This document shows, piece after piece, positions 1-6,278 of a stretch of DNA of 7,933 bases. Origin of the DNA: Fidelibacterota bacterium. Lineage in GTDB: Bacteria > Marinisomatota > Marinisomatia > Marinisomatales > TCS55. Position 1 is the stretch's first letter; every line of letters begins with the position of its first letter. A program made the position numbers and the translations under genes. The notes below the pieces were generated by a model that saw nothing but the letters and a program-made list of their open reading frames with translations, made no database searches and was not told the origin of the DNA. The stretch lies in NCBI GenBank assembly GCA_004124535.1, contig SCKQ01000071.1, forward strand, positions 1-7,933. The letters are read 5' to 3'.

Positions 1-939
1 ATGATTTTCATCTTCGCGAACTATTGGGCCATGAACCGATTCTTTTATGGTCAACTCTTTTTCTGATAGCACCGCATCCGACTCTCTTACTTTCAATTTC
101 ACTGTCCTGGTCGCAAATGGTTTGCTATCATCACCCCATTTATAGCCACCATCAGCAAGAACCAATTTGTACAGATCCTGTCCATCATGTACATTGTTGG
201 TGTGGGCCCAGCCCAGGTAGTCATTAAAACCAATACCAATAAAGGGGCTGCCCACAAGGGTTGCGCCGTATACATTCAAAGTTTTGCAATTTAGTTGAAC
301 TTCAAACCAAGTGAACATGTCGTCCCAAGGTAAGTGCGGATTGATGATCAGCATCGCATTACCCGAGGCAGACTTTGATGGACCGATCGCCCAGGCGTTA
401 GAACCCCGGTCTAAACGTATTGATGTCGGATTGAATTGCGTATCCCTTGGGTTTGTGACAAAATGATAGATGATTACACGCTGATAATGAGCCAGTAAAT
501 CCGTTGGCTCTATCGGTAGAATAGCTTTGGTATCAGAATCTATTTCATCTGGGAATTGAGCAGCATAATCATTTATACCGGCAGTAAAGCTTTGAAAATA
601 CTGTTTGAATTCAGGCTTTTGCAAATCCAGCCATTCAGCAGCTCGCTGTGGAATATTATGCGTGTGTACCCATTGATCAGATATCAGGTAAGATTCGCCA
701 AAATATTCAGCAGCTTGGCCCCGGGCCTGTCCAAATAGCCGCAGCATGAGATTCCCATGGTTACGCATTTGAGCCCAGCCAAAAGCATAAAATAACTGAT
801 TATAGTCACCGGCAAAAATGTGTGGGATGCCATAGGTGTCCCACAAAATTTCCGTGTCTTTTTTCTCTACTGTAATGCAGCCACTATATAACAATACTGC
901 GATCAGTATTATCCGGCCTACCGGCGTATATATTTTCAT
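1..939 (-). CDS. Penicillin/acyl-homoserine-lactone acylase family protein (N-terminal 313 residues, runs off left edge)
   Basis: The reading frame opens with ATG at 939-937 and stays open to base 1, so the C-terminal part of the beta chain lies outside the window. The family (peptidase S45, Ntn hydrolases) cuts amide-linked acyl chains in the periplasm after self-cleavage exposes an N-terminal Ser. That site is visible as GSNAW with Ser180. NPHLPW follows, and its His202 falls at beta-chain position 23, the position of the catalytic His in PvdQ. Further on come GSPFIGIGFN, WAHTNNVHDGQDLY and HGPIV, all typical of the aculeacin A acylase/PvdQ branch. A hydrophobic leader ends in Cys21 (YSGC), an imperfect lipobox, so it may be a lipoprotein. 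It starts 7 nt after the methyltransferase stop with only a weak AAAAG upstream, consistent with the last visible position of the operon. The substrate cannot be told from sequence; family assignment is secure. Confidence 0.9.
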   Translation of the reverse strand, partial: MKIYTPVGRIILIAVLLYSGCITVEKKDTEILWDTYGIPHIFAGDYNQLFYAFGWAQMRNHGNLMLRLFGQARGQAAEYFGESYLISDQWVHTHNIPQRAAEWLDLQKPEFKQYFQSFTAGINDYAAQFPDEIDSDTKAILPIEPTDLLAHYQRVIIYHFVTNPRDTQFNPTSIRLDRGSNAWAIGPSKSASGNAMLIINPHLPWDDMFTWFEVQLNCKTLNVYGATLVGSPFIGIGFNDYLGWAHTNNVHDGQDLYKLVLADGGYKWGDDSKPFATRTVKLKVRESDAVLSEKELTIKESVHGPIVREDENH

Positions 940-946
940 ATTGGTA

Positions 947-1714
947 TCACTTTTCAGCATTAATCTGCCGCTGCCTTTCAAATAGCACCGCGCTCACAGC
1001 AGCAGACACATTTAATGAATTAATTTGACCTTGCATGGGTATGGTCGCCAGGAAATCACATCTCCTGCGCACCAGCTGTCGAATTCCCTGCCCTTCACTA
1101 CCGACAACTATAGCTACCTTACCAGAATAATCAATTTCATACCATACTTTTGCCTGTTCATCATTTTCTACACCTACAATCCAGAATCCCTCGTCTTTCA
1201 GTTGCTGCAATGTTTGTTGCACATTGCCGCAACTGTAGATTGGTAATGTAACAAAAGCTCCTTGGCTAACCTGTAATACAGCATCGGTAAGTTGTGTACC
1301 GCCTCTTTCAGGTAGAATTAAGCCATCCAAACCGGCACATTCAGCCGTGCGAATTATCTGTCCCAGGTTTTGCGGATCCGATATATGATCCCCCAGCAAA
1401 AATCCCATAGTAGGCTTACCATTAGCAAAGGAAGGCAAAGGTGTGATCACCGGTCCAATAAAGGATACTGCTATACCCTGGGTGCGGTATCCTTTGTATT
1501 TCCTGGCAAACTTCTCATTGGTCCAAGATCTAGGTGCAAAAGTAACTTCCTTCAACAAATCTGTAATAACAGGGTCTTTTTCAGCAGGACCATTTTTATG
1601 AATATCAATCGCGGTAATTTCGAAGCGATCCGTTTTAAGGACCTGTTTTGCGCTATTTAGTCCGTATACAGTGTGGGCTTGGGGTGCAGTTCTCTGTGAT
1701 TTCACGCATACCAA
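947..1714 (-). CDS. rlmB: TrmH/SpoU-family RNA 2'-O-ribose methyltransferase (RlmB-like)
   Basis: This 255-residue protein has the two-domain build of RlmB/TrmH enzymes, which methylate a ribose 2'-OH of rRNA or tRNA using SAM through a knotted SPOUT fold. An N-terminal substrate-binding domain (about 16-90, beginning VYGLNSAKQVLK) precedes the catalytic domain (about 105-248). The three SpoU motifs are intact: NLGQIIRTAE with catalytic-type Arg122; VVGSEGQGIR (203-212), the SAM loop; and IPMQGQINSLNVSAA (225-239). The length fits RlmB (G2251 of 23S rRNA), but the exact target is inferred. The start is uncertain. An in-frame TGA lies four codons upstream of TTG 1714. The only alternative is GTG at 1705, and neither has a clear ribosome-binding site. 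The ATG within this region is in another frame and soon meets a stop. It lies 51 nt after the DUF2914 gene. Confidence 0.9.
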   Translation of the reverse strand: MVCVKSQRTAPQAHTVYGLNSAKQVLKTDRFEITAIDIHKNGPAEKDPVITDLLKEVTFAPRSWTNEKFARKYKGYRTQGIAVSFIGPVITPLPSFANGKPTMGFLLGDHISDPQNLGQIIRTAECAGLDGLILPERGGTQLTDAVLQVSQGAFVTLPIYSCGNVQQTLQQLKDEGFWIVGVENDEQAKVWYEIDYSGKVAIVVGSEGQGIRQLVRRRCDFLATIPMQGQINSLNVSAAVSAVLFERQRQINAEK

Positions 1715-1765
1715 AATAGGAAATCAGGATAATGGCACCAAAGGAAATACTGTTGGGACGTATTC

Positions 1766-3943
1766 TTATTGCTTTTGTTTGGCCAGATTCTTATCCGGAA
1801 AGATGGATAAATTTATTTCTTCTAGTTCCTGGTTGGTAGGCCCCCGGACTACTACCTTCCAATTACCTTCGAAACCGTTTTTGAGAGTGATATAAGACCA
1901 GCAACGCCAGAAACTTGAAAAACCGACCTCCATTGGTACTCGGGCCATAAATTCCCCGTTACGGTACCAATAATGACTGATATTGACCGGTGTGCCGAGA
2001 TTCTTTACAGCCGTAAAACAATATACGCGGTGATTGGTGCTGGGAAATTTATTATTGATATTCACCGGTCGACGCTTTTTCGGATTTACGTATTCCGCAT
2101 TAACTATCCGGACAACATCCAAATCTGCAGAACGTATGGTGGAGCGACGCGGCGGTTCCTTCTGCCGGTTTGCTGTGGAATCTCTTTGTGGGAAAACTCT
2201 TTGAAAAATATTGCTACCGGTTTTAGCTGGTTTTTTTTCTACATCAGCAGCGGCTAGGTCACCTTCTTCAATATCAGTTTTTAGCTGTTCCATTTCTTCT
2301 TCTGCTGGTTCATCGATCTGTGATTCTTGTGTGTCGGGTTTATCGCGTTTTGATCCTTTTGGACCATTTCTTTTTAACGATGAAAAAAGGCGGCTAAACA
2401 AATTACCTTTGGAATCATTACTTGTTTTTTCATCTGGATCGGGCACAACAATATCCGCTATGTCATCTACTTCAGTGTCTTCAATTTCCGACTCACGCAC
2501 ATCCACTTCTGCTTTGGTATCATCTGCGCCAGTTGGTGTATTTGCTAAGTCTGTTTGATCCTGCTTTTTATCACCAGTCTTTTTGTTGGATCTTCGTAGA
2601 TCTGACATTGCCAAAGGCGGCGGCACATTCATGGCTGCCTTCTGTTTCGTACTTTTGCCTTCTTTAACAAGTGGCGGTACAACCGCCCTCTTAATCGCAG
2701 AATTTTTATGACTAGTAATGCGTTTATTAATAAACCGTTCCATACTCAGGTCTGCATAGCGGTTCTCATCTTCTGGACCAACGATGGCGCCTAAGGAGTC
2801 CAGGTAATATACTTTTTCCTTAAAATTTGGCGATGTATTCAGAATATAGAGGTCAAAGTCCACCGTTGTGACTGCATTCGCGCGGACAATTACATTATGA
2901 ATCGCGTCCCCGATCACATTCCCACTGATTGGGGTCTCATACCAGCGACTATCATTCACAGGTACTGGCGGTATACACCAAACCTTGTGCGGACCAATAG
3001 TCAATTCAATATTATCATTGATTGGTGTCAGGCCAACATATTCATCATCGATAAATACAGTTACATCATTAATAGTGGATGTTATCTTTAACCGGCCCTT
3101 TTCCTGCGGTCCATCTTTTGGTAAAAAGAAATCATCCTTATACCATTTCCTCTTGGGGATGAATAATTCCCGGACGGAAGAACTGGCTGGACCTTTCACG
3201 GCTACGTCACCCAGTTTGACCAGGTCATTCATAATGTTAGGGTCATTAATGCGGTGCTGTTTGCCTTCATACATCCTGATAAATTCGGTTTCATTCTCGA
3301 TCTTTTTACTATTCGTAAAATCATCAGCATTCGCCATATCGAGCAGTAAAGCATCCAGCATTTCATCAACAGCCAGATTAAGTGTATCAGCGTTAAAACC
3401 TAAGTGCATGTAATCAATACTAGGTTCGCGATTGGCAACATCCTGCGCTTTTTTTCGCGCTAAGGGCCGGGTCCTTTCTTCAAGAGGTTTTTCTTTATCT
3501 TTTTCAACTAGCGTATCTCCAAGTCGTTGTTTAATTGAACTACTTACCTCATAAACTGCTGAGACTTGCACCGCATTGGATATTTCAGATTTTAATATTT
3601 GGATGGAATGGAACGGTTTTTTTACCAAAAATGCGAGCTGGCCAGATTCATGGTTATTTTTTATTACAATATCCTTTACCTGTCTCAGGGCTGGGATTTT
3701 ACCTGGAATATCCAGGGAAAATGTTGCGCCATTGACTGTTATATAATACCAGCCATGGGGAGACATCCAACTGGAAACATTATCAAGGTAAATTGTCTCC
3801 TCAGAATACAGTGTAAACAGTAATCCATTTGTAAATGGATCCACAAATACATCTGTTATCTCGGGTGAGTTTGAGGCACGAAGTACTGTAAGCAGGGCGA
3901 GTAAAGCAAATGCCTTGTATTTTAGACTCCGCATATAGTTCAT
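1766..3943 (-). CDS. Exported multidomain protein: AMIN-like region, PEGA-like repeat, charged linker, C-terminal DUF2914
   Basis: This 725-residue protein has no enzymatic motif I recognise. A signal peptide (about 1-24, Arg/Lys then FALLALLTVL) directs it across the inner membrane. Residues 27-130 are beta-rich and resemble AMIN-type envelope domains (weak match). Residues 283-326 match the PEGA pattern (GRLKITST, then VFIDDEYVGLTP). Residues 420-605 form a low-complexity, highly charged and probably disordered linker with runs such as EEEMEQ. Residues 607-714 match DUF2914, including HRVYCFTAVKNLG, SHYWYRNG, FWRCWSY and GNWKVVVRG. I prefer ATG 3943 to the longer TTG frame at 4024 because the leader then starts at the signal peptide; the ribosome-binding site is weak (AAAAAG). 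PEGA and AMIN domains usually occur in envelope or surface-anchoring proteins, so an envelope role is inferred. It lies 102 nt after the diheme cytochrome gene and may have its own promoter. Confidence 0.88.
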   Translation of the reverse strand: MNYMRSLKYKAFALLALLTVLRASNSPEITDVFVDPFTNGLLFTLYSEETIYLDNVSSWMSPHGWYYITVNGATFSLDIPGKIPALRQVKDIVIKNNHESGQLAFLVKKPFHSIQILKSEISNAVQVSAVYEVSSSIKQRLGDTLVEKDKEKPLEERTRPLARKKAQDVANREPSIDYMHLGFNADTLNLAVDEMLDALLLDMANADDFTNSKKIENETEFIRMYEGKQHRINDPNIMNDLVKLGDVAVKGPASSSVRELFIPKRKWYKDDFFLPKDGPQEKGRLKITSTINDVTVFIDDEYVGLTPINDNIELTIGPHKVWCIPPVPVNDSRWYETPISGNVIGDAIHNVIVRANAVTTVDFDLYILNTSPNFKEKVYYLDSLGAIVGPEDENRYADLSMERFINKRITSHKNSAIKRAVVPPLVKEGKSTKQKAAMNVPPPLAMSDLRRSNKKTGDKKQDQTDLANTPTGADDTKAEVDVRESEIEDTEVDDIADIVVPDPDEKTSNDSKGNLFSRLFSSLKRNGPKGSKRDKPDTQESQIDEPAEEEMEQLKTDIEEGDLAAADVEKKPAKTGSNIFQRVFPQRDSTANRQKEPPRRSTIRSADLDVVRIVNAEYVNPKKRRPVNINNKFPSTNHRVYCFTAVKNLGTPVNISHYWYRNGEFMARVPMEVGFSSFWRCWSYITLKNGFEGNWKVVVRGPTNQELEEINLSIFPDKNLAKQKQ

Positions 3944-3969
3944 ACTTTTTATGTAAAGTATGATTGCGG

Positions 3970-3999
3970 AATGTATGACATTCTTGTCATTCTGTTCAA
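3970..3999 (-). promoter_or_regulatory. Possible internal promoter with a palindrome upstream of the DUF2914 gene
   Basis: In the 102-nt gap between the diheme cytochrome and the DUF2914 gene, the minus strand reads TTGAAC (3999-3994), an 18-nt spacer and TACATT (3975-3970). These are a fair -35 and a weak -10. A perfect inverted repeat, ATGACA-AGAA-TGTCAT (3975-3990), fills most of the spacer, where a repressor could block polymerase. The match to consensus is weak, so this is only a candidate. Confidence 0.25.
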
Positions 4000-4045
4000 G
4001 TAGAAGATATATACTCTGATACAAAACACGCGTTACCAGGGTACT

Positions 4046-4414
4046 TTATCTAATTAAATGCGCTTCGGCCCATTCCGGATCAGCGCTACCAGCATGACAG
4101 ACTACACAATTAAATTTCTCAGACACATCCTTTTTGGGGAATATCTTCTTAAGGTCTGAGCGTATACCGGCTGTCATGGCAATCATTTTACGAGCAATGA
4201 GCTTATGTTCTTTATCATCTTTATGAAAGGAATCGCGAACGTGACAAAAAGTACACTTCACACCCAGGCTTTTCGCGTAGCTTTTCATAAGCAGCTTCAG
4301 TTCTGATTCTTCTATTTTTGGATCAAGGACTTTCAGATTCTTGAAATCGGACTGTCCATATACAATAATTGCAAGACCAAGGATGAACAACGGTAAGACA
4401 AATTTTATTTTCAT
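4046..4414 (-). CDS. Exported diheme c-type cytochrome, reaction-centre-cytochrome-like
   Basis: This 122-residue protein has an N-terminal signal peptide or membrane anchor (1-20) and two heme c attachment motifs: CTFCH (Cys54, Cys57, His58) and CVVCH (Cys103, Cys106, His107). FKNLKVLDP, LGVKCTFCHVRDSF and KLIARKMIAMT between the motifs resemble the small stand-alone cytochromes related to the photosynthetic reaction-centre cytochrome subunit (PF02276-like). These occur in many non-photosynthetic bacteria. Met43, eleven residues before the first motif, and Met77 or Met80 before the second are candidate sixth ligands. The ATG is 3 bp from the cytochrome b-c stop, with a good AGGAG site overlapping that gene's end, so the two are co-translated. 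The likely role is periplasmic electron transfer from the Rieske/cytochrome b complex to an oxidase or other acceptor; the partner is inferred. Diheme nature is certain, subfamily less so. Confidence 0.92.
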   Translation of the reverse strand: MKIKFVLPLFILGLAIIVYGQSDFKNLKVLDPKIEESELKLLMKSYAKSLGVKCTFCHVRDSFHKDDKEHKLIARKMIAMTAGIRSDLKKIFPKKDVSEKFNCVVCHAGSADPEWAEAHLIR

Positions 4415-4417
4415 GTG

Positions 4418-5632
4418 TTACTCCTGATAGTTCGGTTTAAATGATTTTTCAATATGGTGGATCAGTGCCAAAATCTGCTCATAAGTTAACGATCCACTAA
4501 AATCCGGCATATCATTTCCTTTGCCATCCCTGACGGCGATTATCATTTGCTGTTCATCTATATTATTCCAGAATTCGCGGGCGGTAAAATCCGGTGTTGG
4601 CAGATCAAACGCCTGGGCCTCAGGTCCATCACCCAATCCGCCAGGACCATGGCAATCCACACATAAGCGGTTGAAATTCTTTTCTGCACCTATGGCCATG
4701 CCCTCACTATAATTGGGATTATCTGGTAGATCTTTATCATCAATTATAGTCAAACCGGTAAGGACCAGCCAGCCCAAACACCAGCTTACTGCAATGGCAG
4801 ATCGTCTTTTTTGTCCATGATTCCTAAGCCACGGCACAGCAAATAAAAACCCAACACCTAATAGCGGTAAAACGCCACTTTGAATCCAAGGTGCCCACTC
4901 CACGTATTTGCCAAATTGAAATAGCCATAGGAAGTACCACTCCGGTCTGGGATTGTATTCTACATCTGCTGGATCAGCAGGCAATTCCAGTGGTGCGCTG
5001 AATCGAATTATTAGAATAAAAAATAGAATAATTGAAACTAATAGTGTGACGTTGAACCGCTGGTCGCTGAGATATTGTATGAAAACTGATTTCCAGGAAT
5101 GAATCAAGAGAAACAGGCATAGGAAGATTGCCGCAGCTAATACAGATCCATGAAGCGTAAAAAACCGGGGCAGCGTAGCACTGTTGAACGTTGCACCGCC
5201 GCGGAGAAAATCAGCAATGGCAGTACCCACTAAGGGAACCGTCTCCACAATGCCTAAGCGCACCTTTGTACCCCAATACGCATTCTGATCCAGGGGCAGC
5301 ACATACCCGGTGAATGCACTTCCAACAATCAACAGGTAGAGCACAACACCCAGTATCCAGGTTTTGCGGTATTTGGCAGCAAACCCGCTGATATAAAAAC
5401 AGCATAGGAACACAAAACCGCTGAACACCAGGCCGGAAGATGAATAATAATGTATGCTGCGCAGCAAATGACCCCCACTACTATATTTTTCCAGATACAG
5501 TGTGGCTGGGAACGCATCTGTCAATGATGGTACATATGACCCGGACAGACCCCAGCCGCTGAGGATCACCAGCCCCAGGAATAGCAGGCTGGCGCTAGCG
5601 CTGACGGTTATTATCCTTCGCAGAGGTCGCAT
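4418..5632 (-). CDS. Cytochrome b (b6/subunit IV-like) fused to a C-terminal mono-heme cytochrome c domain
   Basis: This 404-residue membrane subunit belongs to a Rieske/cytochrome b quinol oxidoreductase. Seven helices are visible: A 9-31, B 61-83, C 91-112, D 160-180, E 193-211, F 249-269 and G 279-297. A soluble c domain follows with CVDCH (Cys324, Cys327, His328) and probable axial Met375 (NDMPDF). The topology puts the c domain on the p side, where it can replace cytochrome c1 or f. RSIHYYSS (His61), TGYVLPLDQ and PEWY (230-233) mark the bL heme and Qo site; His161 is the partner of His61. Oddly, the bH ligand expected at residue 75 is Phe. In helix D, positions 175/176 are Leu, and the nearest His is 178. 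The N terminus starts almost directly at helix A, without the usual ~30-residue n-side segment. Its ATG overlaps the Rieske stop (TAATG), implying translational coupling. Family certain; heme content is inferred. Confidence 0.95.
   Translation of the reverse strand: MRPLRRIITVSASASLLFLGLVILSGWGLSGSYVPSLTDAFPATLYLEKYSSGGHLLRSIHYYSSSGLVFSGFVFLCCFYISGFAAKYRKTWILGVVLYLLIVGSAFTGYVLPLDQNAYWGTKVRLGIVETVPLVGTAIADFLRGGATFNSATLPRFFTLHGSVLAAAIFLCLFLLIHSWKSVFIQYLSDQRFNVTLLVSIILFFILIIRFSAPLELPADPADVEYNPRPEWYFLWLFQFGKYVEWAPWIQSGVLPLLGVGFLFAVPWLRNHGQKRRSAIAVSWCLGWLVLTGLTIIDDKDLPDNPNYSEGMAIGAEKNFNRLCVDCHGPGGLGDGPEAQAFDLPTPDFTAREFWNNIDEQQMIIAVRDGKGNDMPDFSGSLTYEQILALIHHIEKSFKPNYQE
4421..4425 (-). promoter_or_regulatory. 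Ribosome-binding site of the diheme cytochrome gene
   Basis: AGGAG on the minus strand lies 6 nt before ATG 4414 and overlaps the last codons of the cytochrome b-c gene (CAG GAG TAA). It fixes the start of the small cytochrome and shows that this organism uses canonical Shine-Dalgarno sequences for at least some genes. Confidence 0.8.
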
Positions 5633-6123
5633 TAGCCAACCATCTCTTTGGTTTTGGTTCCTGGCCTGAATTTTTCGTATTTAACATAAAGCCGCCCGTC
5701 CTGCACTTTTGTATCCAGACGATCCAGTGAGCGCGGGGACGGTCCGGCAAGTACAATACCGTCACTGGCAAAACTACTTTTATGGCATGGGCAACCAAAA
5801 CCCGCATCATTCTTCCGGATCAGGCACGCCGCATGGGGGCAAATGGCGCTGAAAACTGTGATATCCTGAGCGCTACGATGGATATAGATAAGCTCTTTTT
5901 GTTCAAATGTAGCCCAGCGATCCTGTCGCTGAAAAAGCAGCATTTCTTCTCGCCACTGATCTATTGGTAAATCATCGACTCTCCCCGCATCGATCCAGCG
6001 ATCATCTATCTCGGCAGTCACTGATCTATCTGTCTGCCAAAAATATATTGCTGGCGCACTGATGAAGGATACGATCATACCAGTAGCGACCTGCCAAATT
6101 TGTAGGAATTTTCGCCTGGTCAT
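5632..6123 (-). CDS. Rieske 2Fe-2S protein of a cytochrome b complex, Tat-type leader
   Basis: This 163-residue protein carries both Rieske cluster boxes: CPHAAC (Cys95, His97, Cys100) and CPCHKSSF (Cys111, Cys113, His114). Cys95, His97, Cys111 and His114 should bind the cluster, while Cys100 and Cys113 form the stabilising disulfide. GPSPRSL after box 2 is also typical. The N terminus TRRKFLQIWQVATGMIV is a twin-arginine motif followed by a hydrophobic helix, as in Rieske subunits that are exported folded by Tat and stay anchored. It takes one electron from quinol at the Qo site and passes it to the c heme. ATG 6123 is chosen over an in-frame TTG at 6162. It places the Tat motif at the N terminus, and a TATAAT box lies at 6157-6152, inside the longer version. 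No clear ribosome-binding site is seen. It is the first gene of the minus-strand cluster and overlaps cytochrome b-c by 1 nt. Confidence 0.94.
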   Translation of the reverse strand: MTRRKFLQIWQVATGMIVSFISAPAIYFWQTDRSVTAEIDDRWIDAGRVDDLPIDQWREEMLLFQRQDRWATFEQKELIYIHRSAQDITVFSAICPHAACLIRKNDAGFGCPCHKSSFASDGIVLAGPSPRSLDRLDTKVQDGRLYVKYEKFRPGTKTKEMVG

Positions 6124-6151
6124 TTGCTGCGGATAATAGGGTGCGCAAGCA

Positions 6152-6157
6152 ATTATA
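6152..6157 (-). promoter_or_regulatory. Putative -10 box of the Rieske/cytochrome b operon
   Basis: The minus strand carries a perfect TATAAT, 28 nt before the preferred Rieske ATG at 6123. No good -35 is found 16-18 nt upstream (the sequence there is CAATAA), so initiation may depend on an activator bound farther upstream, for example at the palindrome 6187-6201. This is the only promoter-like element seen ahead of the six-gene minus-strand cluster. Confidence 0.45.
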
Positions 6158-6186
6158 ATCAAGTATACTAATGATTATTGACCCAG

Positions 6187-6201
6187 ATCACATAATGTGA
6201 T
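6187..6201. promoter_or_regulatory. 15-bp palindrome (operator candidate) in the divergent promoter region
   Basis: ATCACA-TAA-TGTGAT is a perfect 6-bp inverted repeat with a 3-nt centre. It lies between the Rieske operon and the small lipoprotein gene. TTGACC occurs on both sides (6178-6183 and 6208-6213), exactly 30 bp apart; the right-hand copy doubles as the putative -35 of the lipoprotein gene. The position suits a regulator controlling both directions. The arms are outward relative to the CRP consensus (TGTGA first), so I do not name a regulator. Confidence 0.45.
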
Positions 6202-6207
6202 TATTAA

Positions 6208-6236
6208 TTGACCAAACAGAATTATTTAATTAATAT
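6208..6236 (+). promoter_or_regulatory. Putative sigma70-type promoter of the small acidic lipoprotein gene
   Basis: TTGACC (6208-6213), a 17-nt spacer and TAATAT (6231-6236) give a plausible housekeeping promoter. Transcription would start near 6243, leaving a leader of about 36 nt with a clear ribosome-binding site. The region is very AT-rich, so chance matches are likely; the -35 quality and spacing are the main support. Confidence 0.5.
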
Positions 6237-6265
6237 GATCTGGATTGGATACTTGAATTATAAAT

Positions 6266-6270
6266 AGGAG
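6266..6270 (+). promoter_or_regulatory. Ribosome-binding site of the small acidic lipoprotein gene
   Basis: AGGAG lies 8 nt before ATG 6279, the strongest Shine-Dalgarno on the right side of the window. It supports this small ORF as a translated gene. Confidence 0.8.
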
Positions 6271-6278
6271 AAATAGTA

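Noticed and set aside
2211..3413. Several overlapping plus-strand frames opposite the DUF2914 gene, including one rich in Ser
   Set aside because: They are antisense shadows of the charged, low-complexity linker; they have no ribosome-binding sites or recognisable domains.
3944..4024. Longer TTG start for the DUF2914 protein
   Set aside because: It would add 27 residues before a good signal peptide and cover the gap with the promoter-like palindrome; ATG 3943 fits better.
5092..5160. His178 of cytochrome b as a normal bH ligand
   Set aside because: Its spacing from His161 is 17, not 14 or 15, and its helix-B partner is Phe75, so normal bis-His ligation is not supported; a five-coordinate heme cannot be excluded.
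6124..6162. Longer TTG start for the Rieske protein
   Set aside because: It would bury the twin-arginine motif 13 residues inside and cover the perfect TATAAT box; ATG 6123 fits better.
6187..6201. CRP or FNR binding site
   Set aside because: The arms read TCACA then TGTGA with a 3-nt centre, the reverse of the CRP arrangement, and do not match TTGAT-N4-ATCAA.
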